This document shows, piece after piece, positions 7,895-9,106 of a stretch of 9,106 bases of DNA. Source of the DNA: DTU080 sp050945315 (lineage in GTDB: Bacteria > Bacillota > Limnochordia > DTU080). Below the pieces are notes generated by a model, which was given only the letters and a program-made list of their open reading frames with translations, made no database searches and was not told the DNA's origin. Both the position numbers and the translations under genes were made by a program. The stretch is from the NCBI GenBank assembly GCA_050945315.1, contig JBMNSS010000111.1, positions 1-9,106 of the forward strand. Reading direction: 5' to 3'. Within the stretch, counting starts at the first letter, position 1; every line of letters starts with the position of its first letter.

Positions 7895-8383
7895 ACGTCT
7901 ATCGTTTTGCGAATACATCAGCCCTTCTTCTGGGCCGGAAGGGCATCCGGAAAGCACCGCCGACGGTGCGATCCCGCCGAAAGTGCCTGCATAACGCCGG
8001 CACTCCCGGACTATCGCGAGCAACATCCTTGTTCTGACCATCGAGGTGGTGCGCCGTGACACCTGGGACGCACCGTAACCTCCCTGCTCGCCCACCTATT
8101 GAGCCTGCCGTTGTGGCCACACATGATCGACCCTCACAGACCGGCCAGGCCTGAGAAGGTCGATCAAGTTGAGTGCTCAACCCTCGCACAGCTGACCTGG
8201 TCTTTGCCCCCACATTTGCCTGTCACCGCCGGTTCCTTTGGAAAGACGGGCGGATTTCAGGACTTACTCTAAGCCGTACCATGCTCAGCAACTTAAGACT
8301 TAAGATTTTTGGAGTTGCCTTACGTGGGTCGTTTCGCCTACGGCTGGCCTCGACTTTCAACCACAGACCTGTGCGAGGACGGC
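7867..8383 (-). ncRNA. Candidate structured noncoding RNA (about 515 nt), family not identified
   Basis: This region between csrA and hpf has no convincing protein gene but is bounded by a promoter (8390-8418) and a U-tract terminator (7867-7894) on the same strand. Folding by eye gives a chain of helices in transcript order. CCTCG/CGAGG (8378-8374 with 8352-8348) encloses CACAG/CTGTG. GCAACT/AGTTGC follows, then CTTA-GAG-TAAG, and CCGCC/GGCGG around TTCC-AAA-GGAA. Next come GTTGA-GCAC-TCAAC (8181-8168), a 9-bp TGATCGACC/GGTCGATCA helix (8166-8158 with 8132-8124) extended by CTCA/TGAG, and GGTGCG/CGCACC. Then come the AACA-AGGA-TGTT hairpin (8033-8022), AGTGCC/GGCACT, GCACCG-TCGG-CGGTGC (7970-7955) and GCCCTTC/GAAGGGC. 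I found none of the hallmark sequences of RNase P RNA, tmRNA, SRP RNA or a T-box. The raiA-motif RNA is known to occur upstream of raiA/hpf genes in Bacillota, but I cannot confirm membership. It could also be a long hpf leader. Confidence 0.65.
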
Positions 8384-8389
8384 CAATTC

Positions 8390-8418
8390 ATTATACTTAG
8401 CTCATCGCAACACGGCAA
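8390..8418 (-). promoter_or_regulatory. Sigma-A promoter of the structured RNA
   Basis: On the minus strand TTGCCG (8418-8413) is followed after exactly 17 nt by a perfect TATAAT (8395-8390). The predicted start, near 8383, lies at the beginning of the first helix of the RNA. It lies about 30-60 nt downstream of the csrA terminator, so the RNA is an independent transcription unit. This is the best promoter match I found in the window. Confidence 0.8.
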
Positions 8419-8450
8419 GCAAAACGAGAAGAAACAGGGCCCTTTACCAG

Positions 8451-8491
8451 ATAAATCAAACGGCTTGCGGTCGCTGTGCAACCGCAAGCCG
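8451..8491 (-). terminator. Intrinsic terminator of csrA
   Basis: The arms CGGCTTGCGGT (8491-8481) and ACCGCAAGCCG (8471-8461) are perfect 11-bp complements around a 9-nt loop. On the minus strand they are followed by TTTGATTTAT. The hairpin begins about 30 nt after the csrA stop codon and closes the comFC-csrA unit. Confidence 0.85.
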
Positions 8492-8521
8492 GCAGTATGA
8501 GATTCCGGTCAGCTGCCCCAC

Positions 8522-8737
8522 TCAATAGCGAACGATGCTCTCTTCCGCATCCGTTCCTGCGTCCGTTTGTCGGGCTTCCTCTTGGATCTCTTTGTACACC
8601 TCTTCCCGATGTACGGGCACGTGTCTGGGGGCATCTATGCCGATTTTTACCTGATCACCGCGAACATCAACAACCGTTATCTTAATACTGTCACCGATGA
8701 ATATGCTCTCATCGCGCTTACGCGTGAGCACGAGCAT
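8522..8737 (-). CDS. csrA: Carbon storage regulator CsrA (RsmA family)
   Basis: CsrA is a small homodimeric RNA-binding protein that blocks or alters translation by binding GGA in hairpin loops, usually over ribosome binding sites. The 71-residue protein is clearly a family member: MLVLTRKRDESIFIGDSIKITVVDVRGDQVKIGIDAPRHVPVHREEVYKEIQEE. The RNA-contacting residues known from E. coli are present (L4, T5 and R6 at the N-terminus, and R44 in VHREE). The C-terminal tail (about 52-71) is acidic and longer than in the 61-residue E. coli protein, as in many Gram-positive forms. AGGAGGG lies 6 nt before the ATG. In Bacillus, CsrA represses flagellin and is antagonised by FliW; no fliW or flagellar gene is in this window. 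It follows comFC by 54 nt. The leader carries a small hairpin and GGA motifs in the ribosome binding site, compatible with autoregulation. Confidence 0.98.
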   Translation of the reverse strand: MLVLTRKRDESIFIGDSIKITVVDVRGDQVKIGIDAPRHVPVHREEVYKEIQEEARQTDAGTDAEESIVRY

Positions 8738-8765
8738 GTGAGTCCCTCCTTGGGCGAGACTGCGA

Positions 8766-8781
8766 CAGCCCTTGAGGGCTG
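8766..8781 (-). other. Hairpin in the comFC-csrA intergenic leader
   Basis: CAGCCC-TCAA-GGGCTG on the minus strand is a perfect 6-bp stem (7 bp if the loop closes further). It lies between the comFC stop and the csrA ribosome binding site. No U-run follows, so it is not a standard terminator. It could stabilise the csrA message or affect its translation; function is unknown. Confidence 0.4.
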
Positions 8782-8791
8782 AAGCGATCCG

Positions 8792-9106
8792 TCAATTGCC
8801 GGATCCATTTCGGTACTTTTCGCCGTTTTCCTCTTGTCCACTACCGGATAAGTCTAGCACATCCCTCAAGGCTACTGCAACCCCAACTGTAGCAAAACGC
8901 ACCTCGGCGGCTCCGACTCGCATTAACGCCCCGGCTGCAGCTGAGAGCGTAGCGCCAGTAGTATGCACATCATCGATCAGAAGAAAGCGTCTGCCCGTCA
9001 CCCGACCGGGCTCGGGCACGGCAAAAGCACCTGCCATGTTTATCCGTCGCTCTGATGCCGACAGTCTGGTCTGTGGCGAGGTGGCCTTTTTGCGCTCAAG
9101 AACGTT
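8792..9106 (-). CDS. comFC: ComF family protein, phosphoribosyltransferase domain (5' end cut by window edge)
   Basis: The C-terminal 104 residues are visible; the start lies beyond the right edge. The frame is open to the edge and reads NVLERKKATSPQTRLSASERRINMAGAFAVPEPGRVTGRRFLLIDDVHTTGATLSAAAGAL. This has the family signature: 'R.T..Q..L....R..N..gAF.v' followed by the PRPP-binding loop LLIDDVHTTGAT (about residues 42-53 of the fragment). Full ComF proteins also have an N-terminal zinc-finger region, not visible here. ComFC is needed for DNA uptake in naturally competent bacteria, probably on the cytoplasmic side, but its enzymatic role is unclear and it also occurs in non-competent species. 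The internal ATG at 9037 falls inside the conserved domain and is not the true start. It probably shares a transcript with csrA. Confidence 0.93.
   Translation of the reverse strand, partial: NVLERKKATSPQTRLSASERRINMAGAFAVPEPGRVTGRRFLLIDDVHTTGATLSAAAGALMRVGAAEVRFATVGVAVALRDVLDLSGSGQEENGEKYRNGSGN

Noticed and set aside
8048..8080. Plus-strand GTGCGCC as a possible group II intron 5' end
   Set aside because: The GUGYG-like start is not followed by recognisable intron domains, no domain V hairpin or reverse transcriptase is present, and the bases are explained by the GGTGCG/CGCACC helix.
7796..8213. Minus-strand open frames of about 100 codons (7796-8095 and 7899-8213) within the csrA-hpf gap
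   Set aside because: They overlap each other and the hairpin series. The first reads straight through the intrinsic terminator. The translations are rich in R, G, P and C, with no domain-like pattern or good ribosome binding site.
7867..8383. RNase P RNA, tmRNA or SRP RNA as identity of the structured region
   Set aside because: I looked for the RNase P GAGGAAAGUCC-type core, a tmRNA tag ending in ALAA with a CCA tail, and the SRP GGAAGNAGC-type loop. None is convincingly present on either strand; weak look-alikes such as GGCCGGAAGGGC lack the surrounding structure.
7809..8400. Plus-strand open frames of 61-75 codons (7809-7994, 8173-8400) in the same gap
   Set aside because: They are short, lack ribosome binding sites, and run antisense to a region with a strong minus-strand promoter and terminator.
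1..9106. CRISPR arrays, insertion sequences, attachment sites, tRNA or rRNA genes
   Set aside because: I saw no regularly spaced repeats, transposase-like frames, tRNA cloverleaf or rRNA signatures on either strand.

Overview
The window is a chromosomal housekeeping segment from a Gram-positive bacterium of the Bacillota, most likely a Clostridia- or Limnochordia-like lineage. The reasons are the gene set and order (comFC, csrA, long-form hpf, secA, prfB), the pairing of a DUF2993 protein with a DUF5693 protein after prfB, strong AGGAGG-type ribosome binding sites and GC-rich codons. I cannot name the genus. Nearly everything is transcribed leftward on the minus strand; the exception is one small plus-strand gene.

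In the direction of minus-strand transcription: (1) 9106-8522 holds the 3' part of comFC (phosphoribosyltransferase-like competence protein), then csrA (RNA-binding global regulator), closed by a strong intrinsic terminator at 8451-8491. (2) About 8418-7867 has no convincing protein gene. It has a good minus-strand sigma-A promoter (TTGCCG, 17 nt, TATAAT), about 515 nt of successive hairpins, and a U-tract terminator. I read this as an unassigned structured noncoding RNA, or a long attenuated leader of hpf. It contains a short hairpin (AACA-AGGA-UGUU) that fits the high-affinity CsrA site. (3) 7776-7219 is hpf/raiA, the long-form ribosome hibernation factor, ending in a very strong hairpin terminator. 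(4) 6632-7138 on the plus strand is an orphan secreted protein with a single carbohydrate-binding-like (CBM6/35-type) domain, lying inside the usual hpf-secA neighbourhood. (5) 6308-1 is a tight cluster: secA, prfB (with a programmed +1 frameshift), a DUF2993 membrane-anchored protein, and a DUF5693 polytopic membrane protein that runs off the left edge.

Functionally, the window combines post-transcriptional control (CsrA and the candidate RNA), ribosome dormancy (HPF), the protein export motor (SecA), translation termination at UGA/UAA (RF2) and two envelope proteins of unknown role. The most interesting part is the csrA - structured RNA - hpf arrangement, where an RNA carrying a CsrA-type hairpin lies between the CsrA gene and a ribosome-hibernation gene.
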